A stretch of 64,000 nucleotides of DNA, from the NCBI RefSeq assembly GCF_006715005.1, contig NZ_VFMJ01000001.1, positions 1,798,001 through 1,862,000 on the forward strand, given 5' to 3'. The position numbers and the translations under genes were made by a program. This document shows, in pieces, positions 16,234 through 26,392 of the stretch (positions are counted from its first letter, which is position 1; each line of letters starts with the position of its first letter). Source of the DNA: Serratia marcescens. Lineage in GTDB: Bacteria; Pseudomonadota; Gammaproteobacteria; Enterobacterales; Enterobacteriaceae. The notes under the pieces were generated by a model. The model saw nothing but the letters and a program-made list of their open reading frames with translations. It ran no database searches and was not told the DNA's origin.

Positions 16234-16362
16234 CTCACCGTCCTCCATTGCGATTCCTCCCTTAAGTATATGTCGGGAAAGCGAACGGCACCGCTCGCCG
16301 GTGCGATCTATACTCCTTTGATGACTTTTCGGCGCACAACGGCGGCGAACGGGGAGGGAAAG

Positions 16363-17178
16363 ATGCAAACCGACGACGATTTGGCTCACTTTGCCGCGCA
16401 GGGTGCGCCGCCGTTGCCGCCCTGTTCCAGGCAGGGGGCTGTCGAACATGACGGCGCGCGCATCTGGTATGCGGCCTATGGCGCGGATCCGACGGTGATC
16501 CTGCTGCACGGCGGCCTGGGCTACAGCGGCAACTGGGGGTATCAGCTGCCGACGCTGCTGGGCGCCGGGTATGGCGTGCTGGTCATCGACAGCCGCGGGC
16601 ACGGGCGCAGCACGCGTGACGCCCGGCCTTACCGTTACGCTCGCATGGCCGATGATCTGTTGGCGGTGATGGACGCGTTGCGGATCCCGCACGCCGCGCT
16701 GGCGGGCTGGAGCGATGGCGCCTGTGTTGCGCTCATCGCCGCCCACCGGGCGCCTCAGCGGGTGGACGGCGTTTTTTTCTTCGGCTGCAATATGGATCCC
16801 AGCGGCGTTAAACCACCGGCACCCAGTCCCCTCGTCGAACGCTGCTTTGCACGTCATGCGCAGGACTATGCCGCCTTGTCGCCGACGCCGGAGAGGTTCG
16901 ATGAATTCGTCGCTGCCGTCAGTCTGATGATGAGCAGCCAGCCGAACTACAGCGCGCAGGAGTTGGCGGCCATACGCGCGCCGGTGACGGTCGTTCACAG
17001 CGAGCACGATGAGTTTATCCGCGCCGAGCATGCCGCCTACCTGAGCCGCAGCATTCCCGGCGCCCGTCTGATGACGCTGCCGGGCGTCAGCCACTTCGCG
17101 CCGCTGCAGCGGCCGGCATTGTTCAACCACGCGCTGTTGGATTTTCTCGCCGATGTGCTGCCGCCGCCTGCGCGCTGA
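16363..17178 (+). CDS. Alpha/beta hydrolase
   Basis: A 271-residue cytosolic hydrolase of the abhydrolase_1 fold. Oxyanion motif LLHGGLGYSG (about 50-60), nucleophile Ser in AGWSDGA, acid in VVHSEHDEF and histidine in PGVSHFAP form the expected triad. GGGGAGGG precedes the ATG at 16363; the open frame extends upstream but has no signal. The cap region is short. Substrate unknown; relatives include epoxide hydrolases, esterases and C-C bond hydrolases. It is followed 55 bases later by a GNAT gene, possibly co-transcribed. Confidence 0.83.
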   Translation: MQTDDDLAHFAAQGAPPLPPCSRQGAVEHDGARIWYAAYGADPTVILLHGGLGYSGNWGYQLPTLLGAGYGVLVIDSRGHGRSTRDARPYRYARMADDLLAVMDALRIPHAALAGWSDGACVALIAAHRAPQRVDGVFFFGCNMDPSGVKPPAPSPLVERCFARHAQDYAALSPTPERFDEFVAAVSLMMSSQPNYSAQELAAIRAPVTVVHSEHDEFIRAEHAAYLSRSIPGARLMTLPGVSHFAPLQRPALFNHALLDFLADVLPPPAR

Positions 17179-17233
17179 CGTGCGCTGTTCTATGCTGGAG
17201 GCGGGGCATTTTGACATCATCGAAGAGGACATC

Positions 17234-17695
17234 ATGAGTGAAAGCATCGTGGTCAGGCCGCTGGAAGCGCGGGATTACGCCGCCTGGCTGGCGCTGTGGC
17301 AAGGGTATAACGCATTTTACGGTCGTGAGGGGGCAACGGCGCTGCCGGACGAGGTAACGCAGACCACCTGGCGGCGTTTTTTCGACGCCTACGAACCGAT
17401 TCTTGCGCTGGTCGCAGAGCAGCAGGGCCAGGTGGTCGGATTGACGCACTATATCCTGCACCGCAGCACCTCTCAGCTGCAGCCTAACTGTTATCTGCAG
17501 GATCTGTTCACCGCGGAGGCGGTGCGCGGCAAAGGGGTAGCGAGGGCGCTGATCGCGGCGGTCTACGAGCGTGCGCAGCAGCTGGGGCTGCCGCGCGTTT
17601 ATTGGAATACCCACGAAACCAACCAGACCGCCATGCGGCTGTACGACAAGGTGGCGGAGCGCTCCGGTTTTGTGATGTACCGCAAGGCGCTTTGA
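17234..17695 (+). CDS. GNAT-family N-acetyltransferase
   Basis: A 153-residue acetyltransferase starting at ATG 17234, which follows GAGGAC. Motif A is CYLQDLFTAEAVRGKGVARALI (R-G-K-G-V-A for acetyl-CoA pyrophosphate), and motif B is YWNTHETNQTAMRLYDKVAE with the conserved Asn and Tyr. The overall pattern resembles GNATs related to spermidine/diamine or small-amine acetyltransferases, but the substrate cannot be set from sequence. Confidence 0.83.
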   Translation: MSESIVVRPLEARDYAAWLALWQGYNAFYGREGATALPDEVTQTTWRRFFDAYEPILALVAEQQGQVVGLTHYILHRSTSQLQPNCYLQDLFTAEAVRGKGVARALIAAVYERAQQLGLPRVYWNTHETNQTAMRLYDKVAERSGFVMYRKAL

Positions 17696-18016
17696 CGCCA
17701 GGCGAAAAAATCTCCGCACATTGCCCAATCTTATTTTACTTTTTATGAAAAAGACGGCGGTTTTTGCCGGTAACAGACCGGCTGGGGCGCGGAATGCTCA
17801 GAGTGGCGTGGCCGCTTCAGCAGTTTCTGCGCCAGACAGGCGAGTTTCGTCAATATATTGATACACAAATATATTTTTCCTTGATGAATAAACAGGTGTC
17901 CGGGCCGGCAAAACTGGCAATAATAGGCGGGTCGGCCGTTTATCTTCTCCTCAACGTCGACGGTTGTGACACGCAAAGACTGTCACCTTACGCTAGCGGA
18001 AGTCTCTGGATCCAAG
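17696..18016. other. Gene-free interval before the diguanylate cyclase
   Basis: 321 bases without a convincing gene. Open frames crossing it lack ribosome sites and family features. The middle is AT-rich (around 17860-17885) and could hold the cyclase promoter; a short inverted repeat sits at its right end. Confidence 0.6.
17966..17986 (+). promoter_or_regulatory. Inverted repeat upstream of the diguanylate cyclase
   Basis: GTGACA and TGTCAC form a perfect 6-bp inverted repeat with a 9-base spacer, 31 bases before the cyclase ATG. The size and spacing suit an operator for a dimeric regulator. A weak hairpin is also possible. Confidence 0.3.
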
Positions 18017-19471
18017 ATGCAAACCACCTCGTTGTCCGATACCCGGAAAATCTGGCCCGCGCTCAGCATTTTTTTGCTGGTGTTCGCGCTGTGTCTGCTG
18101 GGCATCGTGAGCCGGCCCGGCAGTTTTCTGGCGATATTCTGGCCGGCTAACGCCGTGCTGCTGGCCGTTTTGGTGCGCCGCCCGCAGTGGGCGACGCGCG
18201 CCGGCTGGGGAATGGCGGTGCTGGGCTACCTGGCGGCGGATCTGTTGACCGGCAGCGCGTTGGAGAAAGCGCTGCTGCTGAACGCCGCCAATCTGGCCGG
18301 CGTGGTGGTGGGCTATCTACTGTTCATGCGGCTGTCGCCGCCGGCGCGCACGCTGCAACGCGGCGCGTCCAGCATGTATCTGTTCGGTATCTGCCTGGCC
18401 GCCGCCGCCGCGACCGGCGTGGTGGGGGCCGTTGCCTCGCAGTGGCTGTTCGGCCGGCCCTATTTAACTTCGCTGGCGCTGTGGTTCTCCTCTGAATTCA
18501 CCAACTACGTCACGCTGATGCCTTTCATTCTGGTGTTTCCCGCTGATTGGCGACATCGCCTGCGCGCGGCCTGCGCCATGTTGATGCAGCCCGGTCGATG
18601 GCCGCAGGCGGGGGGGAAACTGGCGGTGTTGGCGCTGCTGGCGCTGGCGGCGGTCTGCAGCGTGCTGATCGGCGGCCCCGGCGCGGTGATCTTCCCGATG
18701 CCGGTGCTGCTGTGGTTGGCGATGTCCTTTTCGCTGTTCAGCACCATGATCGCGGTGCTGGTTTATGTGCTGTGGTGCCATCTGGCGATCGATTTCGGGT
18801 TGCTTAGCACCACGCTCGACATGAAGGTGCTGCAGAACGCGGTATCGATGCGCTTGGGTATTGCGCTGCTGGCGCTGGGGCCGATCGCCGTCGCCAGCAT
18901 GAACTATGCGCGCAACGCGCTGCTGCGCACGCTGGAGCACGTAGCGAATCACGATGCGTTGACGCACGTGTTGACGCGCAATGCGTTTATGCAGCGCGGC
19001 GAGCGGGTGATCGACCAGAAAGGCGAGCTGGTGTGCGTCATGATGCTCGACATCGACTATTTCAAATCGATTAATGATCGTTTCGGCCACGACGGTGGCG
19101 ATCAGGCGCTGATGGCGTTTACCCGCGCCATCGCCACCGATCTGAACGTCAACGATCTGTTCGGCCGCATGGGCGGTGAAGAGTTCGCCATCGTCTCGAC
19201 GCTCGGCCAGCCGCAGCAGGGATTGCAGTTGGCCGAACGGCTGCGGCAACGCATTGAGGCGGAATCGATCACCATGCCGGCCGGCCATCCGCTGCAGATC
19301 ACCGTCAGCATTGGCATGGTGACCTGCCCAGGCGGTTCCGGCCATAGCCTGGCTGACCTGCTCAAACTGGCGGACCTGGCGGTATACAAAGCGAAAAATG
19401 CCGGCCGTAACCGGGTTGCCACGCCGGAATCTTACCCGCCCAACGATCCGAGCCACACGCCCGCCGTCTAA
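18017..19471 (+). CDS. Membrane diguanylate cyclase, MASE1-GGDEF
   Basis: A 484-residue enzyme that makes cyclic di-GMP from two GTP. Residues about 10-300 contain eight or so transmembrane helices with the MASE1 hallmark (IFWPANAVLLAVLVRR), a membrane sensor domain. A GGDEF domain follows from about 320: HDALTHVLTRNAF, LDIDYFKSINDRFGHDGGDQ and the active-site loop RMGGEEFA, so the catalytic residues are intact. An RxxD product-inhibition site is not obvious before the loop. The ATG at 18017 gives a normal MASE1 start; a GTG at 17966 is possible. Likely role: coupling a membrane or external signal to biofilm and motility control. Confidence 0.9.
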   Translation: MQTTSLSDTRKIWPALSIFLLVFALCLLGIVSRPGSFLAIFWPANAVLLAVLVRRPQWATRAGWGMAVLGYLAADLLTGSALEKALLLNAANLAGVVVGYLLFMRLSPPARTLQRGASSMYLFGICLAAAAATGVVGAVASQWLFGRPYLTSLALWFSSEFTNYVTLMPFILVFPADWRHRLRAACAMLMQPGRWPQAGGKLAVLALLALAAVCSVLIGGPGAVIFPMPVLLWLAMSFSLFSTMIAVLVYVLWCHLAIDFGLLSTTLDMKVLQNAVSMRLGIALLALGPIAVASMNYARNALLRTLEHVANHDALTHVLTRNAFMQRGERVIDQKGELVCVMMLDIDYFKSINDRFGHDGGDQALMAFTRAIATDLNVNDLFGRMGGEEFAIVSTLGQPQQGLQLAERLRQRIEAESITMPAGHPLQITVSIGMVTCPGGSGHSLADLLKLADLAVYKAKNAGRNRVATPESYPPNDPSHTPAV

Positions 19472-19542
19472 ACTGGTAGGAGGCACGGGCAACGTCGCCC
19501 GTGCTGAACCGACGGTCCTTAATCAGACAAGAGGATACCAGG

Positions 19543-19893
19543 ATGAAATACGTAGACGGGTTTGTGGTGGCGGTGCCGGCCGCCAACAAGGAGGCTTATC
19601 ACCGGCTGGCGGCCGCTGCGGCGCCGCTTTTCAAAGAGTTTGGCGCCACGCGTATCGTGGAGTGTTGGGGCGATGACGTGCCCGACGGCAAACTCACCGA
19701 CTTTCGCGGCGCAGTGAAGGCGCAGGAAGGCGAAGTAGTGGTGTTCAGTTGGATAGAGTCCCCCTCCAAGGCAGTGCGCGACGCCGCCAACGCCAAAATG
19801 ATGAACGATCCACGCATGAAGGCGCTGGGCGAGATGCCGTTCGACGGCAAACGCATGATCTTTGGCGGGTTCGCGCCGATTCTCGATGCCTGA
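19543..19893 (+). CDS. DUF1428 (YbaA-like) protein
   Basis: A 116-residue protein starting MKYVDGFVVAVP at ATG 19543 (GAGGA and AGG upstream). It shows the DUF1428 pattern: CWGDDVPDGKLTDFRGAVKA, VVFSWIESPSKAVRDAANAKMM and FDGKRMIFGGFAPIL at the end. The family has a dimeric alpha+beta-barrel (ferredoxin-like) fold; its function is not established. It lies 11 bases before a VOC-type gene and is probably co-transcribed with it. Confidence 0.88.
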   Translation: MKYVDGFVVAVPAANKEAYHRLAAAAAPLFKEFGATRIVECWGDDVPDGKLTDFRGAVKAQEGEVVVFSWIESPSKAVRDAANAKMMNDPRMKALGEMPFDGKRMIFGGFAPILDA

Positions 19894-19904
19894 AGGAGGC
19901 GCAG

Positions 19905-20378
19905 ATGGCCAGAATTACGCAACATCTGTGGTTTGAAAAAGACATGGAAGCGGCGCTGAATTGCTACATCGCGCTGATCCCCGGTTCGTCCGTGAACTGG
20001 TTTTCCGAGCTGCCGGCGGATACGCCGAGCGGCCCGGCCGGCAGCGTGAAGCTGGCTTCTTTTACCCTGGGCGACCAGCGCTATGCGGCGATCGAAGCCG
20101 GGCCGTTGGATCCGTTCAATCACAGCTTTTCCGTGATGGTGGAATGCGACGATCAGGCGGAGGTCGACCGGCTGTGGGATGCGTTGAGCGAGGGCGGCGA
20201 GGCGGAGCAGTGCGGCTGGTTGCGCGATCGCTGGGGATTATGCTGGCAAATTGTGCCGCGGCGCCTGACCGAGTTGATGAACGATCCTGACGCCGCCCGC
20301 GTGCGGCGAGTCACGGAAGCGATGCTGCTGATGGGCAAAATCGACATTGCCGGCCTGGAAGCGGCGGCACGAGACTAG
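19905..20378 (+). CDS. PhnB/VOC-superfamily protein
   Basis: A 157-residue protein of the vicinal-oxygen-chelate fold (PhnB or 3-demethylubiquinone methyltransferase-like group). Features are ITQHLWFEKDMEAALNCYIALIPGS at the start, FTLGDQRYAAIEAGP, FNHSFSVMVECDDQAEVDRLWDALSEGGEAEQCGWLRDRWGLCWQIVP, all in the usual order. AAGGAGG precedes ATG 19905. The name of the Pfam group is historical; real activity of these proteins is mostly unknown. Tight spacing to the DUF1428 gene suggests one transcript. Confidence 0.87.
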   Translation: MARITQHLWFEKDMEAALNCYIALIPGSSVNWFSELPADTPSGPAGSVKLASFTLGDQRYAAIEAGPLDPFNHSFSVMVECDDQAEVDRLWDALSEGGEAEQCGWLRDRWGLCWQIVPRRLTELMNDPDAARVRRVTEAMLLMGKIDIAGLEAAARD

Positions 20379-20403
20379 CAGCAAGAAAACGGGGAGAGAA
20401 AGG

Positions 20404-21093
20404 ATGCATCGAGAGCGGCACAGTATTGAACGCATCGGCTGGCTGCGGGCGGCGGTGCTCGGCGCCAACGACGGCATTGTCTCAACGGCCAGCCTGCTGC
20501 TGGGCGTGGCGGCGGCCAGCGCCTCGCATTCCGCGCTGATGATCGCCGGTGTCGCCGGGTGGGTGGCGGGCGCAATGTCGATGGCTACCGGCGAGTATGT
20601 GTCGGTCTCGTCGCAGGCGGATACCGAAAAGGCCGCGCTGGCCGAGGAACAGGCGGAGCTGCTCGAAGACTATCCGGGGGAGTTCCGCGAACTGACGTCT
20701 ATCTACGTGCATCGCGGGTTGGACCCGGCGCTGGCCCGGCAGGTGGCGGAAAAGCTGATGGCGCATGATGCGCTGGAGGCCCACGCACGCGACGAACTGG
20801 GCATTTCCGCCGCCACGCGCGCCCGGCCGCTGCAGGCCGCGTTGGCATCGGCCCTCAGTTTCTCCCTCGGCGCGCTGTTGCCGCTGCTGGTAGCGCTGTG
20901 GGTGCCGGTTGCCTGGACGCGGCCGGCGCTGGTGGCATCGGCGTTGATTTCCCTCGGCATTCTCGGCGGCATCGCCGCGAAAACCGGGGGGGCGCCGATC
21001 TTGCCGGGGGTGGCGCGTATCCTGATCTGGAGCGCCCTGGCGATGGCTGTCTCCTCCGGCGTCGGCATGCTGTTCGGCGTCGCGGCCGGGTAA
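20404..21093 (+). CDS. VIT1/CCC1-family Fe2+/Mn2+ transporter
   Basis: A 229-residue membrane protein. The N-terminal block WLRAAVLGANDGIVSTASLLLGVAAA is the family signature (first helix with the Asp that lines the ion path), followed by GAMSMATGEYVSVSSQADTEKA and the cytosolic helical metal-binding domain rich in Glu (about 80-140), then three more helices. Length is typical for bacterial VIT proteins. They move Fe2+ or Mn2+ out of the cytosol. ATG 20404 is preceded by GGGGAGAGAAAGG. It could be the last gene of a unit with the DUF1428 and PhnB-like genes. Confidence 0.92.
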   Translation: MHRERHSIERIGWLRAAVLGANDGIVSTASLLLGVAAASASHSALMIAGVAGWVAGAMSMATGEYVSVSSQADTEKAALAEEQAELLEDYPGEFRELTSIYVHRGLDPALARQVAEKLMAHDALEAHARDELGISAATRARPLQAALASALSFSLGALLPLLVALWVPVAWTRPALVASALISLGILGGIAAKTGGAPILPGVARILIWSALAMAVSSGVGMLFGVAAG

Positions 21094-21201
21094 CGCCGCG
21101 CTTGCATCAATCTGTTGCACCTCAAGTTCAGTATTTATCATTTGTCAGCCGCCGGCGTTCAAGGCATGGTGACGGCAACGCCAAATCAGTCAGGGACATT
21201 T

Positions 21202-22539
21202 ATGCAAAAATCACAGATTCAACCGTGGGTTGCGCAGCATCCGCTGTTGCAACGAATGGTCGCCCTCGAGCCGATCACCTGGCTCAATCCGCGCGCGACA
21301 ACGCTGGCCGCAGGCTTGCCCCATGTCGGTCTGACCGCCGCCGACGTCGCCGAAGCAGAGCAGCGCCTGGCGCGCTTCGCGCCTTATCTCGCCGCGGCCT
21401 TCCCAGAAACCCAGTCCTCTGGGGGAATTATCGAATCCGAGCTGGTGGCGATCCCCGCCATGCAGCAGGCGTTGGATCGGCGCTATGGGCTGCGGCTTGG
21501 CGGGAAGCTGCTGCTGAAAAAGGACAGCCATCTGCCGATTTCGGGCTCAATCAAGGCGCGCGGCGGCATCTATGAGGTGCTCACGCACGCGGAGAAACTG
21601 GCGCTGGAGGCGGGGCTGTTGCAGATCGGCGACGACTACGCCCGGCTGTTTTCCGATGAGTTTCGTCAGTTCTTCAGCCATTACCGCATCGCCGTCGGAT
21701 CGACCGGCAATCTGGGATTATCCATTGGCATCATCAGCGCCCGACTGGGGTTTGACGTCAGCGTGCACATGTCGGCGGATGCACGGGCGTGGAAGAAGCA
21801 AAAGCTGCGCGATAACGGCGTCACGGTGGTGGAGTACGCCGAAGATTACGGCGTGGCGGTCGAGCAGGGGCGCAAACAGGCGGCAAACGATCCGCGCTGT
21901 TTCTTTATCGATGATGAAAACTCGCAAACTCTGTTCCTCGGCTACGCGGTGGCCGGCGGCCGCCTGAAGCGGCAGTTCGCCGAACAGGGTATCGTGGTGG
22001 ACGCGCAGCATCCGCTGTTCGTGTATCTGCCGTGCGGCGTCGGCGGCGGGCCGGGCGGTGTGGCGTTTGGCCTCAAGCTGGCGTTCGGCGATCACGTTCA
22101 CTGCATTTTCGCCGAGCCGACCCATTCGCCCTGCATGCTGCTCGGCGTCTACAGCGGGCTGCATGACGGCATTGCGGTGCAAGATCTCGGCATCGATAAC
22201 CGCACCGCGGCGGACGGGCTGGCGGTGGGGCGCGCCTCCGGCTTCGTCGGCCGGGCGATGGAGCGCCTGCTGAGCGCGTTTTACACCCTGAGCGACGAAG
22301 AGATGTTTGCGCTGCTCGGGTTGTTGGACAAGCACGAGCATCTTCAGCTGGAGCCGTCCGCGCTGGCGGGCATGGCCGGGCCGTGGCGCGTTGCAGCCCA
22401 TGCGAAGGCGTTCAGCGAGCAAGGCATCAGCGCCGAGAGTCTGGCGCAGGCGACGCATCTGGTGTGGGCGACCGGTGGCGGCATGGTGCCGCCGGCGGAA
22501 ATGGCGACGTATCTCGCCGCCGGGCAGACGGCGGAATAA
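21202..22539 (+). CDS. dsdA: D-serine ammonia-lyase (D-serine dehydratase)
   Basis: A 445-residue PLP enzyme that converts D-serine to pyruvate and ammonia. The PLP lysine lies in SGSIKARGG, and the phosphate-binding glycines in [12 protein letters not shown] and [27 protein letters not shown] is typical of DsdA. Length is normal. AGGGAC precedes ATG 21202. In E. coli dsdA follows the permease gene dsdX, with regulator dsdC divergent. Neither is here, so this is a solitary detoxification or scavenging gene. It converges on bglA through a shared hairpin. Confidence 0.95.
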   Translation: MQKSQIQPWVAQHPLLQRMVALEPITWLNPRATTLAAGLPHVGLTAADVAEAEQRLARFAPYLAAAFPETQSSGGIIESELVAIPAMQQALDRRYGLRLGGKLLLKKDSHLPISGSIKARGGIYEVLTHAEKLALEAGLLQIGDDYARLFSDEFRQFFSHYRIAVGSTGNLGLSIGIISARLGFDVSVHMSADARAWKKQKLRDNGVTVVEYAEDYGVAVEQGRKQAANDPRCFFIDDENSQTLFLGYAVAGGRLKRQFAEQGIVVDAQHPLFVYLPCGVGGGPGGVAFGLKLAFGDHVHCIFAEPTHSPCMLLGVYSGLHDGIAVQDLGIDNRTAADGLAVGRASGFVGRAMERLLSAFYTLSDEEMFALLGLLDKHEHLQLEPSALAGMAGPWRVAAHAKAFSEQGISAESLAQATHLVWATGGGMVPPAEMATYLAAGQTAE

Positions 22540-22547
22540 GGCGCAGT

Positions 22548-22570
22548 AAAAAGGGGCGAAAATCGCCCCT
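22548..22570. terminator. Terminator between dsdA and bglA
   Basis: A perfect 8-bp stem (AGGGGCGA / TCGCCCCT) with a 3-nt loop lies between the convergent stop codons. On the minus strand it is followed by a T-run (22548-22551), so it ends bglA; the plus strand lacks a strong T-run. Confidence 0.75.
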
Positions 22571-22587
22571 GATTGTCTGCCGTGCGG

Positions 22588-24036
<1,449 letters not shown>

Positions 24037-24106
24037 TTATTTAATGAAGGGTAATAACGCTGCGTTGAGAATAGAGTAGCAAGACCGAAAGAAATGTCAC
24101 GATATA

Positions 24107-24132
24107 ACAAATCACCGTGAAAAGTGATTTGT
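24107..24132. promoter_or_regulatory. Palindrome between the RpiR gene and bglA (candidate operator)
   Basis: ACAAATCAC and GTGATTTGT form a perfect 9-bp inverted repeat with an 8-base spacer, about 90 bases upstream of bglA. It has no T-run in the direction of transcription, so an operator for the neighbouring RpiR regulator is more likely than a terminator. Coordinates may be off by one base. Confidence 0.45.
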
Positions 24133-24154
24133 CACAATAAAAAAACAGCCTGTT

Positions 24155-24889
24155 TTATTTTGCCGGATTAATATGCCCGAGCCGTTTACCGATGGTTTCA
24201 ATAATGTAAAGCACGGGGATCTGCGTGGTGATATTGTGATGCCCGCCAATCAAATGCTGCGGAACGTGGTAGGAGAGGTTGAAGTCCGCCAGCCGCGCCA
24301 ACGAAGAGGTTTCGTTATTGGTGATGCTGATGATCTTGCAGTGATGCAGGCTGAATTGGCTGGCCAGACGCAGGATCTCTTCGGTCTCGCCGGAGACCGA
24401 CAGCATGATCGCCACCGCGTTTTTATACATGTCGCTGTTGACGGGATAATAAGGATCGTCGATATGGGTGCTGAATTTCCCGACGTTGGAAAAGAAACGC
24501 GCGCCATATTTCCCCAATGCGCCCGACGTACTGATGCCGACGAAAATAATCCGCTCGGCGGCGGCGATATGTTGCACCGCCTGATCGATCAGCTGATTAA
24601 ATTCATCGTTGCTGACGCTTTTAAAAAAGCTAAGGATTTCACCGATGCCGGAATCGACCGGCGGCGCATCGCTTTGTTCCAGGTACAGCTTGAAACGGAT
24701 GCGAAACTCCGAATAGCCGTCACACCCCATTTTCTTGCAAAACCGCAGCACGGTGGTGGTGGAGACGCCGGCGGCCTCGGCCAGCTCGCGGATGGTCATG
24801 TACATCACTTGATTCTTGTGTTTGCTGACGTAGGTATAAACCATCAGCTCCAGGGCGTTGAGCTCGGCGATTGCTTTATGGGTAAACAT
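24155..24889 (-). CDS. MurR/RpiR-family regulator with SIS domain
   Basis: A 244-residue transcription factor. N-terminal HTH_6 domain: MTIRELAEAAGVSTTTVLRFCKKMGCDGYSEFRIRFK. A SIS sugar-phosphate-binding domain follows (about 85-220), with IIFVGISTSGALGKYGARFFSNVGK and MLSVSGETEEILRLASQF. Such regulators sense sugar phosphates. Its position just upstream of bglA on the same strand makes bglA control likely; the ligand may be a phosphorylated glucoside or glucose 6-phosphate. Confidence 0.9.
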   Translation of the reverse strand: MFTHKAIAELNALELMVYTYVSKHKNQVMYMTIRELAEAAGVSTTTVLRFCKKMGCDGYSEFRIRFKLYLEQSDAPPVDSGIGEILSFFKSVSNDEFNQLIDQAVQHIAAAERIIFVGISTSGALGKYGARFFSNVGKFSTHIDDPYYPVNSDMYKNAVAIMLSVSGETEEILRLASQFSLHHCKIISITNNETSSLARLADFNLSYHVPQHLIGGHHNITTQIPVLYIIETIGKRLGHINPAK

Positions 24890-25146
24890 GAGTCGTTCCG
24901 GCGGCTGAAAACGGGAAGCTTATCTGCGGGTTAACATAACAAAATTCACCGCCGCTGGCACTGCCGCACCAAAAGAAAAGCCGCACCAGTCAGGCGCGGC
25001 CCAGGGTTCACGACGAACAAATAAAGCAAAACGTTCCGGAAGACATGCCATGAAAACGCGTTTCATCACACCGGGTTAGCATAGGTCAGCGGATCCCGGC
25101 GGCAAAATGCCGGTTTCTGCTTTCTAAAGTGAAAGATCGGCAATAG

Positions 25147-26328
25147 TTATGGCGTTGCATCCCTGCCGCGCGATCGCGCCAGCAGCGGGGGCACCACCAG
25201 GTACAGGGCGGCGGCCAACGCCCAGACCAGACCGGGCCAGACATCGCGCGTGGCGGCATACAGCGCCGTCGCCACCAGCGGCCCTGCGACGCCGATCAGG
25301 CTGCCCATGCTGGCCAGCGTCCCTTGTAGCTCGCCCTGGTGATCATCGTCCACCTTATGCGCCATCAACGCCTGCAGCGCGGGCAACGCCATGCCGCCCG
25401 CGGCGAAGAACGGCAGCAGGGCAAACGGCGCCCAGCCGCGCGTGGCGATCGATAACAGCACCAGGCCCACGGCGTCGGCGGCCAGACCGATCAGCAGCGC
25501 CTTGCGCTCGCCGAGCCGCGCGACCAGCGGGCCGATGGCAAAGGCCTGCGACAGCGCATGGCAGGCCCCGTAACCGGCCAGCGACAGGCCCGCCACCATC
25601 ATGCTCCAGCCGAAACGATCCTGACCGTATAAAATCCACAATGTGGCCGGCGCCTGCGAAACCAGCGCCATGATCAGGTAAATGCCGGCCAGCGGCAGCA
25701 GGCCAGGCTTGCCGTGCAGCCGTCGCAATGACGAGAAGGGATTAAGGCGCATTTTCTCGGCGGCGCGGGCGCGCGGTTTGCGCGATTCGGGCAGCAGGAA
25801 AAACGCCATCATCAGGTTGAGGCCGTTCATCACCGCCGCCGCCAGGAAGGGCGCATGCAGATGCCATTCGCCCAGCGAGCCGCCGAGCAGCGGGCCGACG
25901 ATAAAGCCGACGCCGAACACCGCGCCCACCAGGCCGAAACGCCGCGCGCGCTGGCCGGCGGGAGTGATATCGGTGACATAAGCGGTGGCGACCGCCATGT
26001 TGGCGCCGGTGATGCCCGCCAGCAATCGCCCCAGATAGAGCCAGGCCAGCGTCGGCGCGAACGCCATCAGCAGGTAGTCGGCCGCCGCGCCGGCGAGCGA
26101 AATCAACAGCACCGGCCGCCGCCCGAAACGATCGCTCAGCGCGCCGAGGATCGGCGAAAACAGGAATTGCATCAACGCATAGGCCGCCAACAGAGCGCCG
26201 TAATGCACGCTGCCGGCATCAAGACCGCCCAGCGAGCGCAACAGCGCCGGCAGGATAGGCATGATCAGACCGATGCCCACCGCATCCAGCAACACCGTCA
26301 ACAAAATAACCAGCATGGGTTTTTTCAA
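25147..26328 (-). CDS. tetA: Tetracycline efflux MFS pump, TetA family (Tet(41)-like)
   Basis: A 393-residue, 12-helix proton antiporter of the major facilitator superfamily. It has the TetA hallmarks: LLDAVGIGLIMPILPALL in TM1, motif A GALSDRFGRRPVLL in the TM2-TM3 loop, and motif C GxGFIVGPLLGG in TM5. The sequence looks like class-A/C-type tetracycline pumps and, given host context, the chromosomal Tet(41) reported from Serratia; exact class needs alignment. It is divergent from tetR with two tet operators between. A DHA1 pump with other substrates is possible but the operators argue for tetracycline. Confidence 0.9.
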   Translation of the reverse strand: MKKPMLVILLTVLLDAVGIGLIMPILPALLRSLGGLDAGSVHYGALLAAYALMQFLFSPILGALSDRFGRRPVLLISLAGAAADYLLMAFAPTLAWLYLGRLLAGITGANMAVATAYVTDITPAGQRARRFGLVGAVFGVGFIVGPLLGGSLGEWHLHAPFLAAAVMNGLNLMMAFFLLPESRKPRARAAEKMRLNPFSSLRRLHGKPGLLPLAGIYLIMALVSQAPATLWILYGQDRFGWSMMVAGLSLAGYGACHALSQAFAIGPLVARLGERKALLIGLAADAVGLVLLSIATRGWAPFALLPFFAAGGMALPALQALMAHKVDDDHQGELQGTLASMGSLIGVAGPLVATALYAATRDVWPGLVWALAAALYLVVPPLLARSRGRDATP

Positions 26329-26335
26329 AATTGTG

Positions 26336-26354
26336 ACTCTAACAGTGATAGAGT
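26336..26354. promoter_or_regulatory. tet operator 1
   Basis: ACTCTAACAGTGATAGAGT: a near-palindrome close to the classical 19-bp tetO (ACTCTATCATTGATAGAGT). It starts 8 bases from the tetA start codon, so bound TetR would block tetA transcription. Confidence 0.9.
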
Positions 26355-26372
26355 ATGAAGTATTCCATAGTT

Positions 26373-26391
26373 ACCCTATCAGTGATAGAGA
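26373..26391. promoter_or_regulatory. tet operator 2
   Basis: ACCCTATCAGTGATAGAGA differs by one base from the classical tetO2. It ends one base before the tetR ATG, overlapping its ribosome site, as expected for autoregulation. Confidence 0.92.
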
Positions 26392-26392
26392 G

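Noticed and set aside
17764..18150. 128-codon frame before the diguanylate cyclase
   Set aside because: No ribosome site, no family features, and it overlaps the cyclase start in another frame.
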